A stretch of DNA of 64,000 nt from Eopsaltria australis (Eukaryota; Chordata; Aves; Passeriformes; Petroicidae). The notes below the pieces were generated by a model that was not told where the DNA came from, did no database searches, and worked only from the letters and a program-made list of their open reading frames with translations. Made by a program: the position numbers and the translations under genes. Each line of letters starts with the position of its first letter. The first letter of the stretch is position 1. The stretch lies in contig JAVTVJ010011652.1 in the NCBI GenBank assembly GCA_034509425.1, positions 3,390,001 to 3,454,000 of the forward strand. The letters are read 5' to 3'. Shown in pieces: positions 22,861-34,560 of this stretch.

Positions 22861-25800
22861 GAAAAAAAGGAAGGGGGAAAACAGTTGTTCAAGAAGTAAG
22901 AGGTTGGTCACTAGTGAATTCCAGGTTCTTTCAGTTCCTCCTGTAATAAGCAAATATTCTGCAGACTCAGCTGCGAGGCGCCTGATCGCAGTGTCCGGAG
23001 ACGCGCTGAACCCACTGTGGCACGAGCTTGGTGCCAGCCCTGGAACAAAAGAACCTCCTTTTTGCTCACTGAAAACAAATGTAACAGATCAATAGGCTCT
23101 TACAACTGATTAGGTGCCCCAGTGGTACTTTCTGGAGCATTCAGCTTTCCTAACGAGGGTCACTGCTTTGCTGGGAAGCGAGGAGGGGCTTGGTTGGCAC
23201 CTGCCAGGTCGGCTCCCCACCAAGGGAGGTGGGCACAACCTGGGGCAGAGACCCTCGAGACTGAGTTGTGGCAGCCTTTGACTTTTAGGGAAGGGAAGGA
23301 AGGCTTGGGCAAGAAGGCAGAACTAAGCCATGCTGTTAGCATGGGAAAGATGAACAAAATCTGTCCTGGGCCTAGGCAGAAATGATCTCATGAGTGAGGT
23401 GAGGGTGGTCAGACCAACCTGTCCTGTCTGAGGCAGGGGTAGCAAGGAGATGGAGGGAGGCACAAACACCTTTGAGGGAAAAGAAGGTATGACCATGCTG
23501 TAAGGTGTCTTTCACCCTCCACAACCAGGAATGGATTTCAAGAAGCAGCCCTGAGAAGCAAACAGAAAGCCTGCTGGCTTTCAATAATAGATGCTCATTT
23601 TGCTCCTTTTGGGTTTTAGGGGCTCTTAAGAATCCCACTGGAAGCAAGGGGAAACTTTTTGTCAATTGGGTGAGCAGATTCTTGGCAATCAACAAGGGAA
23701 AATCCACTAAACATTAGCTCATCCTGGGATACTTGGTTTATCCATCCTTTCTAAAAGAAGGAAAATCCTGGTTATTCAACTTGATAAAGGGGTCACATTT
23801 GGATCCCAACCCATAGGAAAGGGCATGTGAGTGCTGGAATGGATATATTCTGAACATACTCTCACCCTGAAGATGGACAACCTCACCCTGAATGGTTGGT
23901 TGCCATAGTTTTTTTAAAAAAAATTAGATTTTCAATGGTCATTTTGATTCTGCTTGTTATCAGCAGAGAGGAAGGGATGAAGTTCATTTCACAGCTCTCA
24001 GTTCCCCTCCTCTACGGACAAATGCATTTATCTCAACTTTTAAATACAAAAGTAGGGCTTTCAGGAACTTCAATGTTTCTAAGGATTGAGGAAGCAATTT
24101 CTATTGAAGTTTCCAAATTCTGTTTAAGTCCTCCTGCCCCAAAATGACTCATGAGCTTTTTGGGGAAAAAAAGTTATACTTTTCATTTAGAACATGACCT
24201 CAAATTTGAGGTTATTTGATTGCTTCTGAGTACTGCTCTTCCCTTCTCCCTTCCATTCCTTTTCCTTTTTAAATATGCCAAATTACTTTGTTTTAAAATA
24301 CCCCTTCCTATAGAGCCATATGTAAAGCATATATGCATGAAATAAAAGAACTGCTTGGGAATTAGGACATATTTTCAAGAATAGTAGGTGAGGTGGAGAG
24401 CCAGAGATTCTGAGGGCTCAGTCATGTAAAAAAGGCTTAATTTTCATTATCAGATGAATATGTGTCCTTTTAAAACATAACTTCTCTTTAACAGGGTCAA
24501 TTTCAGTACCCAAAATTGTGTCATCAAAAGCACTATTCATATCTGAAAATTTAGGATTCAGAATTCACTGAAAGTAACTTGAACCCACCAGGGATGCACC
24601 TGGAGCCTTCCAGCTCTTCTGGCAATGTACCATCAGAGGTGACCATGTGCCATTGTCTGGTATCTTGTTAGCAAAATGGAGTTACTCTGTGTTTGAGTAA
24701 AAAAACCTGCACAGTTTCTGGGTTCTGGGTTATCCTTTCTTGTGCCATGTGATTGTTTCTATTCACTAACTTTCTGAAGACTCAGTCAATCACTGTGACA
24801 AGTTGATGCAGATTTTGTAATGAGGAGAGACAAAAACAAACCTGTATTTTTCAAGCAGCTATTTCAAATACGGTATCTAAACTCCTACACCTTCGTTTAG
24901 GATGTGCAAACATGACAGTGGAGTTCAAACCTTAGCATGTGTGCCAATTCCTGACGTGGCAGTAGCACACAACACACAGCAACGCAATGCTGGAAGCTCC
25001 ACGAGTGGCAAGCAGAGACTGAACATCCAGGACCTGCCAAAAGTAAGTGTTGGATGTAGTGCTGGCATCCTTTTTCTTTCTGAGCCAGTTTTGCAGCAAG
25101 CTCCAGGATGCTGTCAGGAAGTACTCTGCTGCTGGAAGCTGCTCTGCTTTGCTGATGAGATTTAAAACTAAGCTCCTGGTCTTTCGGGAGTCGTTAAAGA
25201 TCCTGAGATAAAAGTGAATCTCATTAGCCAATCTTAAGAAACTCATACGAAGAGGGACTGCAGAAGGAAAAATAGCTGTTTATGAGCACAGCAATGCAGA
25301 ATTTCATTAAGTTCTTGCCCATATTCTGCATCTGACCAATACAGAAGAAGACAACTACAGAGACACCAAAGGATTCCCAACCTTTCATTTCCTAACATCT
25401 TCAGAAATATTAATTATCAGCTTCACAGCATTATCCAGCCTACTTGTTTTTTTCTTCACTGCTCAGCTTCTTGATTGAGGCCCCCCTGGCCTCACTGCAG
25501 CCAGCTCTGCACACAGCTGGCACAGCTGAGTAGTGCTGTCCTCGGCCCTCTTATTCAAGCCACAGTGTCACCCTGGCTGCCTGTCCACCAGGAACTTTCT
25601 AGAGTGACACCCACGGAGCATGAAACAGCTTTCCAATTTGGGTCTACTGTGTAATTATACTATCTATTTTAAATTTTTAATAAAACTGGTAACCTTTGGC
25701 AATCACAGAAGAAAAAATTATGATTCTTTTAAACAGACACCAGTCAGGTGTAGGCTAAAAATTTTACTTTCTTTTTTCCTTGTCTCTTCTTTCCCTGCTC

Positions 25801-26929
25801 ACTGCATGCAAATCCCTCTCCCCTCTTCACAAACTAATTTGATGGTCTTATTTTTAAGCACAGTAACAATTGTCCATATTAGTAATCAAATAACAGCATT
25901 TTTCTCTAAGTACCTAGGTTTCTTCACTTGTACATGAATAACTACAGTAATTCCCAGGCATACAGCCACAGCAAAGCAGAACTTCCAAAAAATTGCATCA
26001 CTCTTCACAGCAGTGCCTGTTACACTACTCTGCAATTGCTTCTGCTCCTTGAAATAATCCCCTCTGAAATGGAGTTCTGGATTTTGGCGGGTGATAATCC
26101 CAAGGGGTACCACAGTGATAGCCAACTATCCGTAACCAATAAATATAAGCTTGCCAAAGCATCCTCTTCCTCTTTTTAGTTCTCTGATTTCCATATTCTT
26201 GAGAGCTGGCCCAGGAATCCTGGCCAACAGTAGACAGCCATATCATGGCACAGATTTAGAGGATGAAGAGTATAAATGGAAATACAGAGCAGTTGAAAAA
26301 TTACATTTTAATTCAATTTTCTGAAAAACAGTCCCACACTTAAATGCACTTTGGATGAAGACCATAAAAGTTGTACAGCTTCTCTGGCTGCTCTTCTAAA
26401 TGTAAATGTGTGCTATCTCACTTTAATCTTAACTGCTTCTTAAGGTGATAACACTGAACAATGTGGCTGTAGAATATATAGGCCAAACAAGAAGCACGAA
26501 ACATTTTCCTTTCCAGCAGGTCTGCAGAGGTATAACAAAAAGAAACACTCTTGAGCATTAGAGTAGCACTGAACATAAATGATAACATTGTACAGGGCTG
26601 AGTTTTCAGTGATTTGTTCCTTTCTACCAAATGCTCTGCAGCTAATTGGCTCTGGAAAAGAATCTGTGCAAAGCTGGTATGGTCCAGTCTGCTTTAATTG
26701 GGGTGATGCCCACCAATAGCTCCTCAGGACCAGGGCAAAGGCGTCCTCCTGCCAAGCGAGGCTCTTATTTACTCATGTCGCTTCAAAATCTCTCCATCCT
26801 GATAGACTGCATCAACCCAATCTAAATGTTTTGATGTGTTTCATATGTGGAAAATGAGATACTGGCACACACACACATAAAGCAGCTGTTTTCTAAGTGC
26901 AGTCCTTTAATGGCCTCAACACAGAGCAC
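22861..26929. other. intronic DNA; CpG-dense patch and GC-rich stretch at left
   Basis: A CpG-dense patch (22973-23025, seven CpGs) is followed by a GC-rich stretch to about 23480 with ORFs open on both strands. The rest, to 26929, is ordinary AT-rich intron. No exon or young repeat is recognised. Confidence 0.45.
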
Positions 26930-27260
26930 AGGGCAAGTGAATTAGTCCTGTGCCAATGGAGACTGCGTTACCTTCCTGTGTCTGTGTAACGTGGGAAAGG
27001 AAATTCAGTGCCTGCTTTAAATGACAGAATTAAGCTAGATGTAACTTGCAAATTGATTAATTTTCTCAGCAGACTTAGATTGATCTGAATTTTCTCTTTT
27101 GTGCAGTAAGTACTCTACACTTGTCCTGAAACAAGTTAGCTAAAATAAATTAGTCAGCGAGGAATAAGTTTAAAGGGACACTGACGGATCTAATTTAGCC
27201 CCAAATTAGGGATAAAAGCGAGAACAATACAAAATAAATATTAAAAAGCCAGCCTGGAAA
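26930..27260. promoter_or_regulatory. possible conserved non-coding block
   Basis: A complex AT-rich block with GAATTAAGC, TGATTAATTTT and ATCTAATTTAGC words and no simple repeats. Enhancer-like texture only. Confidence 0.3.
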
Positions 27261-29884
27261 AAACCTCAGTGAGACTTCTTATAAGGAAATAATTTCCATT
27301 TAAATAATATTCACAACCTGCAATTGAGTTCTGTGGTGAAGGTGAAATTTATTTTCAGCGAGGTGACACCAGCAAGTCCACTCAGCTCTTCAGCTGCAAC
27401 CCCCAGCAGCAAACAGACCACAACAAGCAAATGCAATATTTCTAACCAGTGATCCAGGGTCAGTTGTTGACAGTTTAAATACATTGCTGTCTTGCTAGCA
27501 TAATATTTTGGGGATCAACCATAAAAATTTCAAGTATTTTAAAAGGCACTTATGAGAGGAGACGATATTATCATTGTTGGTGTGATTGTTTTTATCTAGA
27601 GGTCCTCCTGAACTGCTATGCCAACTTGTGCACTTGGAAATTCATGCATCCACCACCAACTTCACCCACTTCCAGGAATTCTGCAGCTCTGTGGGCCTTC
27701 AGAACTGACCTGACATGACTGGACTTAAAAGGAGATGAGTTCATTCACATTCATTTAACAATAGTTTAACCTAATTGGTTTTCTGGCAATTTGAAACAGT
27801 TCCCTGACCTTTTTCCTGTTTCAAATTCAGCATCTGAATTGCATAGATATTAAAAAAACAAACCAAACCAAACATTTTCAGATTGGTTCTGTTCAATGGC
27901 ACTTTCCCACCTTGGTTTTCAGTCCTTCTTTGGTCACAAACCAATTTTAAGCCCACAGCACCACCTGTGATGGGGACTCAGACACATGCATACTCTGCTT
28001 GCTATTGTATGAAATAAGACCCATGGCATCCATACCATAAATGATCAGCCACCCCTCATCAGATCTCAAGTTGCTAACTGAGTTCAGAACTTTCACATTT
28101 TATTTTATTTACCAGACACTTTAAGACAGTAAATAAAACCTGATGTGCTGAATAAAACAAAAAAGACAAAGGAATGACAACAGCAGTTGAAGTTTCTTGT
28201 GGGGGAAGCACCACAGAACACATTACCCATGGCTGCAATAAATCAGCATTGAAAAGAGTTTAATAAGGCTATTGAGTAAAAGGTAGAAAAAGGAAGTGTA
28301 AGGCAGTTCTTATAGCAAGAAGTAAATTGATTATATCACCCTGCTGGTGATAAATATGGTGATATCAGCTGCCTTGTTGCTCAACTGGATGAAATAGCAC
28401 GTATTTCACCAGCCTATGGGATTAAAACCTGGAGGTGACAAATTGAATTGGCATTAAGAATAATGTTTGCCTTTGTAATTTTTTTTTTCTCAAGAAACTT
28501 ACTATATTGAATGGGACAAAACTTACATTTAAAGGAAGGCTTTATTTGTCACACATATGATCTTAACTCAATAAACCAAACAAGGCTTTTCTCTCTCCCT
28601 AAATCAGTATAATAATGGTAGTTTTGTTTAAGCTGCTTGTTTATACAAGAGCCTGTAGATATATAGACCTTAGGCTAATCCTATTGCTGAAAGTAAGACC
28701 TAAATGAAAACAAATCTTAACCAGCAGATCTCTATTTTAAAGACAGCTCTACTCAAATCAGCTATGCTGATTATACTCTGAGATAACCCACACACCATTT
28801 AAGGTTGATCACTTCAGCAAACATGAGCTTTGTCTGCAATTTTCTAGTCTTTTATTTTCCAGGATAGCAAAGACCCCCACAACGACTTCATTAGAGAATT
28901 ACACAACTTCAGGCCAACAGATCCTTCTGGGAGAAGGAAATAGATGCAAAACATTATTTTAAAATCTCTGTGTTAGATTCTCCAGCAATGCTGGGTTTTA
29001 GTATTGAAGAGTAGGTTCCATATTCTCTTTTCTCCTTCATGCACACACTAATCAGAACACAGAGGGATGGCACCTTGACTTCTTCTGGTCCACGTAACAT
29101 CTACACAACACTCATGAAAATGATGTGCAAAAACCTGACTGTGGTTTTCCCCTTCCCAAATGAAATATTTTCCCAAGGAATACATAATATCTCTCAGGGA
29201 TACAGTGGAGAGTGGGAATAAGGGAAACTGAAAAGAGAAATATCTTTTAAAAGCCAACAAACTTTTTAAAAAAATTTTTTCAGTGTGAAACAAAAAGCCC
29301 TGTACCAGAAAAAGACTGGTAAATGCTCGTCTTCTGCAAATACATTGGTAGGTGCATCACTTTATGTGCACTTGTTGCTTGCGAGTGGATTTAATCTTTA
29401 AAAGAAACTTAATTTTCTCTGTGAAAACATTTGAAGAAGAGAATTGATAAACTCTAAATGTAACATGGTCAACTTGTATTTTGTCCCTTCCTCTACCCTT
29501 TCCAGTAAAGAGGACAGAAACAGGCACCCCTGAAGAAGTCAAAGGTCTGGCCCACAATGACTGACCAAAGCCAACAGAGCCCAATGCCACCAACAGTGGC
29601 TTTAGCACTCCCTGCAACCCTACAGCTCCCTGCGATCTGCTCAGATGAGTCTGGAGTCCTTTCTTAAATACATGTGCATGGATGCGTTTGTGGTTTCTGC
29701 AGAAGAAATATTGCCTCAGGTTGTATTAAGTTCTGGAAAGAGTTTTCACACTGGCAATTTTTGTTTGCTGGAAAGAAAAACTCTGTGCTCTTGATAACCC
29801 CTACTCCCCCTACAAAGAGATTCCATGAGAAACCCTCTGCTATGGCCAACAGAGAGGTGGGAGAGTTGCTGTTAAGCTGCCTGG
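27261..29884. other. intronic DNA, no gene seen
   Basis: AT-rich, non-coding by inspection. ORFs at 27771-27956, 29039-29293 and 29357-29617 lack recognisable content. Confidence 0.5.
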
Positions 29885-29909
29885 CCCTCCCCCCCTCTCC
29901 CTGAGCCCC
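29885..29909 (-). other. canonical G-quadruplex motif (minus strand)
   Basis: The plus strand has C-runs of 3, 7, 3 and 4. On the minus strand this is GGGG-CTCA-GGG-AGA-G7-A-GGG, which satisfies the four-run G3+N1-7 rule. The minus strand is the sense strand of VTI1A, so the motif would also be present in the pre-mRNA. The plus strand has i-motif potential. Confidence 0.75.
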
Positions 29910-32097
29910 TTCCAGGCTGCACACACCAGGAGGAATGACCGAGCTTGCACTCCCTGCTCACCACAAACTCCATTGCTGCAGCAAAAGCGCAAGTTTTAAC
30001 AAGTCTGCTGACTTCAATAGCAGCATTTACTAACACAACACATGTCCACCAAGTCAGGAGCTCTTTAGAGCAAGGATTACAGATCTCCAAGGAAAAATAA
30101 AATCTAAACAAGGGAGGTGATGGGCTGACTCTGAAAGGACAGATGATTTGGGTCAGATGTGCATTAAAAGCTCCAAAAGTCATATTGCTTTTTCTCTTAA
30201 ACCCTTTGTTTATATGTTCAACCCTGCCTTACCCTTCTGTTTCTACCTAAGATCTTACTTCTTCCTCTGTACCTGAGGCCTCTTACCCCCTCTGTTTTCC
30301 TTCCTTGTCTGGTTCCCACTTCTTGTTACCATAAAGCAGTTTGCTCCCCACTCTTTTTTACTCCTTTGTTTACCCTAAGTCTTTTTAAAGATTATTTCCT
30401 CTCCCAGCTCTCCCCAATAAATCCATTAAGTGAAGTGATGAATTCATTGTGCTCCAGCAACGTGCCACAGCCACATTTTGAAAGAAAGGGGTGACATTTC
30501 ATTGCAGATGGGGGACATGAAGGGGCTGAAAGAAGTGGCTTTGCCTGCAGCAAAGCTTTCATTCAACTCTGTACCTCCGAGTCTTGAAGACAACATTTAG
30601 CTCACTACATTGCTCACCCTCACTGATGTCTTAGTTCACTTGGCACCTCTTGTTGGCCAATGATTGAATTTAAAACTGTGGGCTCTCTTTGGATTATCTC
30701 ATCCAGCTAACTGTGGGACATCAGAAAACGTGCCTGGATTAGAAAGATGGAAAGAAAGTTATTGCTGTGTATAACCAGTTACAACTCTTCTAACTCAGTA
30801 TCCAAGACTGAGCATGTCAAAGTACAGTTCAAGGATACCATGTGACAGTCTACCTCCTCCTGGAAGGAAGTCTTCAGGAAGTCTCACCCCAACTCTAAAT
30901 ATTAGACATTATCTAACACCTTTCAAAAGTGAGGTTTTATCTCATAGTGCTCTCTTTGTTTGTATTAGCTACAATAATGCTAGATATTTTTGTTATCGAC
31001 ATAAATGTCTAATCCCTCATTCAGTTTTGTAAATTCTTGGCTTCAGTGAATTCCAGTGGCAATGAACCCTTAGACTGATCACACATTGTGTGAAATGGCA
31101 GATCTGGTTCTGGGAGCTAAGCCAAAGCTGGAAGCTTGTTGATACAGAAAGATATTTTTAATTGGGAAAGGAACAATTTAAAAAATGCCAAAACCCAACC
31201 TGTACATATCTTAGTTCTCTGTTAGGTTGATGATGTGACAATTTATTAAGTTTTCTCAACTCTTTAGTCCAGTTGTAAGTCAGAAGAAAAAAGGAAGCTG
31301 GCAATTCTGGTAAGAGCAATGCCACTGAAAGAGTGGTACATATATTCTTTTTCTTGTTGACTTATTCATACACATCATTTGTCTGTTTCTTGATAAATGA
31401 ATTTTCTGGACAGCATTGCTCTTGTAGCACATCAAGGCTCATGAACACAGTACACCAGGGGAAATAAGAAATGGATTTTATTAAGTTTATTAGCAGCTAA
31501 AAACATGATACTTCAAGGCTGGGAGTAAAGTAATCCACCTACACAATTTGAGTGGAATGAACATTTGGCTTCAACTACAGCTCATATGTAAAATATAAAT
31601 CCAGTTTCTCCATTGGAAATCCTCTGGGGTTTGGTTTTACACTACCTTGATCAAACTAAGAATTAAAGTTCAAGCTGACTTCCATTCCCACATGGCAACA
31701 TGACCTACATGTTTGTATTAGTGGTGCTACTCCTTCCATGCCCTCCTTCATATCAGTATTTTCCCCAGCTTCTCTTTTTTTTTTTTTTTACTTCCTTTCC
31801 CTTCTTAGAAAGTTTAAGTGAGTTTTAAAACTATACAGACAATATCTTGTGCAGACAATGGAAAAAGTAATTAAAGAAACTTATTATAGAAAGAGCCACT
31901 TTTAAACAAGATGCCACCTCTCCATCACTAAGTATCACAAATGGAAAAGAGTTGCTACCAGAAACAAATGAAGCAAGAAAAAAAAATCAATCATTTTTGC
32001 AAGAAAATTCCGAAGCTCAGTATAGTTGCTGTCAACCTAAACACAGAGGAAATCTCAGAGCTGCATGGTCAAGGCCATACTGGAGAAACTGGACTTG
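29910..32097. other. intronic DNA, no gene seen; T15 run
   Basis: A pyrimidine-rich stretch spans 30190-30410. A 15-T homopolymer lies at 31775-31789. No gene or RNA is recognised. Confidence 0.5.
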
Positions 32098-32284
32098 TGA
32101 GAATCAGGACTTCTAGGTTCAGACCTGACCCAGACACCCAGCATGCCTCTTGTGGTTACCTCTGTGCCAGAACTTTTCCATCTGGAGAGTGAAAGTAAAG
32201 CTCACCTCCCACAAAGGGATGGTGCCAGGCTTAGCCCACATCTGCAGTGCTCTGGTGCTCTTGGATGATGCTCTCATCATCTAT
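32098..32284 (+). repeat. decayed MIR-like ancient SINE
   Basis: In order the sequence shows TGAGAATCAGGACTTCTAGG, a B-box-like GGTTCAGACC (32116-32125), a CCTCTTGTGGTTACCTCTG region, TTTTCCATCTGGAGAGTGAA, and CTCACCTCCCACAAAGGG. This parallels the order of MIR-type SINEs (tRNA B box, 'gtgaccttgg', 'cccatctgtaaaatg', 'acctcacaggg'). It is heavily diverged. Confidence 0.52.
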
Positions 32285-32989
32285 ATCTGAAATGCTGTCC
32301 TTGCACACCTACTACCTGCAATAATCAATAGTGGCACATACTGACTTTTACATTACCAGAAGACAGACCTGATTTCTTCCCGGATCTCACTCCTTGTACC
32401 CTAGAAAGCAGCTCCAAAGCAGAAAGAAGCGTTGCTGCTGTTCTTATTGCAAGGCTTTCACACCAAGACTGTTGCTCTGATGGCTTTGCAAATCAGCTCA
32501 CACACTCCACTGTCCCTCAGCCAGAAGAGGCCCTGTTAAAAGTTATTTCAGGCAGGCTGAGGTCTCCAAGAGATCCGGAATGGCTCAGATCAGTTCTATC
32601 CACTAATGTATCTTCAAGTTGCTGTTATTTCCATTGAAACTCAAAGCCTCTGATTAGCGTGGAATAGTATGGGTGGCAGTCAGAGGACATCCCCCACTGA
32701 CTGGGGAAGCAATGGCTCTGATAATCCAGTTCACCTTCCCCTTATTCCAAGGTGTGGAGGCTTCAGTAAATACTCTTCCAAAAGCCACTGTTTTGAGAAC
32801 AAATGGGATCGAAATTGTCAGATAGGCAGGTGACCACATCTGGATACCAAACGAGATAAAAGCAAGGAGGAGCAGTTGCCTGGACTGGGTGCTGCAGCAG
32901 TGGAGTGCAGGGACACAATAACCAACTTCTATAAATGACCTGCCTGTGTACAAGAGGGAGTTAAATCAGCTAATCATGTATGCCATCAC

Positions 32990-33200
32990 AGGATGGGTAC
33001 TACAGGGCAGCTCAGAGAGTCAAACAGGCAGTGATCACTCCTTATCTATAAATGCAGCCATGTTTTAATATATGGTGCTTCACCCCACCCTTTTCAGAAA
33101 AGATTGATAAGCAAAATGATGAAGCTTTAATGAGCTTAATTGCAAATGCCTTATGTTCTTGCATTGTTGCCAAACAGCTACTTCAACATCCAGCAGTTTA
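32990..33200. promoter_or_regulatory. possible conserved non-coding block
   Basis: Complex AT-rich sequence with TTAATGAGCTTAATTGC and GCAAATGC words, just left of a pyrimidine-rich tract. Texture-based. Confidence 0.3.
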
Positions 33201-33391
33201 CTTAATAACTCCCCCCTCCTCTTCCCTACCCCCTCCAAGCCAGTAACGTAATTATTGCTGTGGCAACCCCCCTATTTCACATCTCTTTATTTATTTCCCT
33301 TCTCCCCCTCCCTGAATTACTGTAAATGGGTATCTTTGAAAGGAGGGTGGCAGGCAGCTTTTGGTACAGGGCTCACCAAGGAGCCCTCCAT

Positions 33392-33405
33392 CAAAGGGCC
33401 CTTTG
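33392..33405. repeat. 14-bp perfect palindrome with TCF/LEF-type site
   Basis: CAAAGGGCCCTTTG is a perfect 14-bp palindrome. With the preceding AT it gives ATCAAAGG, a textbook TCF/LEF word, and the mirror arm supplies a second CAAAG core on the other strand. The palindrome is seen directly; factor binding is inference. Confidence 0.6.
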
Positions 33406-33559
33406 TGAGCATGCCCTGGACCGAGGCCAATCAGATCATCTTGCTGTCTGTCTCTGAAGAAAATTCGCCCCTGGTATGCAAGCCAAGCCAAGAGCGTAGA
33501 CAGGGTGACTGCACTCCTAGTCCAACCTGTCTTAGCTGAGTGAAAAAATGCTGAAGGGA

Positions 33560-33760
33560 AAATTACCTGTTTGGCTCCAGACTGAATTAACTTTTTAATA
33601 TACAAGTATGTTTATTATTTTTCCTTAAAAGTGCCTGCCTATCTAATATATTCATTAATGTTATCTGGTCAGTTCGCTTGAAATATTATGAAAAATGTGC
33701 AAATGCAATAAGGTGACAGTGCTTGGAGGCAAAGCAAGATGTATTTTCTAATTATATGAC
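33560..33760. promoter_or_regulatory. possible conserved non-coding block
   Basis: A dense run of GAATTAAC, TTTAATATAC, TTCATTAATG and GTGCAAATGC (octamer-like) words in complex AT-rich sequence. Enhancer-like texture. Confidence 0.33.
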
Positions 33761-34340
33761 AGAAAACAACATTGTTATTAACAAATGACAGTGAAGAGTA
33801 ATCTTCTTATGTCCAGGCTAGTGCAAGCTAGGATATCTTGCTCCTCATATCCAGAGTTTCAGGAGAAGTCGATGGCCTTGACACCAACTCTTTCCCTATT
33901 CACTGACCACAAGTCCTCAGCATCGAACCTTCATCAAAGTCTCCTGGAGCCAGCTTTCCAACCTCAGTTTCCCAGTGACACAGCCTCCCTTCCCCAGCAG
34001 ATCCTCCTGCTCTGTCCTGTGCCCTCCCAGCCGAGGGGCTCTCCACTCCATACTCAGAAATGTTGCATTTTCACCATCCTTCAGCTGCTTGCTAAATGTC
34101 CTACGAGATTTGCCAGTAACAGTTTGGACTGTAGAGGGAGTGCAGAGAGGTTTTGCCTGTCCCCAGTTCTCGCTCTGACTCCCCCAGCCTCTGCTTCTAT
34201 CTCGAATTCCTCCCTCTGCTGCCACTTCCCCTCGCAGCTTCTTCCGGCTCCCTGTGTGCTCTTGACTCTTTTGTTCCCCCTTTTAGAAACACCTTGTAAG
34301 TGCCAGACAGGAATTTCCCGACACTATGTCCTGCATTAAG
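33761..34340. other. pyrimidine-rich stretch with the longest ORF (not accepted as a gene)
   Basis: The plus strand is open for 184 codons (33785-34339). The product is Ser/Leu/Pro/Cys-rich, as expected from CT-rich DNA. It has no recognisable domain, signal peptide or intron-exon context. An antisense frame (33917-34225) is also open. Confidence 0.45.
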
Positions 34341-34560
34341 CAAGCGATAATGGCAGAAACAATAGAGAATTATGTCAGTAGGGTGCCCTAACAAAAGAGC
34401 AGAATTTAAATGAGGACACAGCTTTGGTCTTTGGAATTTGTCCACTATAAATGACTCTTCTTATTTTATTAGCATGTCTAGTTTAAGTGGAACACATTGT
34501 AATTTTAAATGGACAATAATAAAGAAGGATCATATGTCCTATTCTTACATGTGCACTTAA
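34341..34560. promoter_or_regulatory. possible conserved non-coding block
   Basis: AT-rich complex block with TTATTTTATTAGCATG, GTAATTTTAAATGG and ACAATAATAAAG words. Texture-based. Confidence 0.25.
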
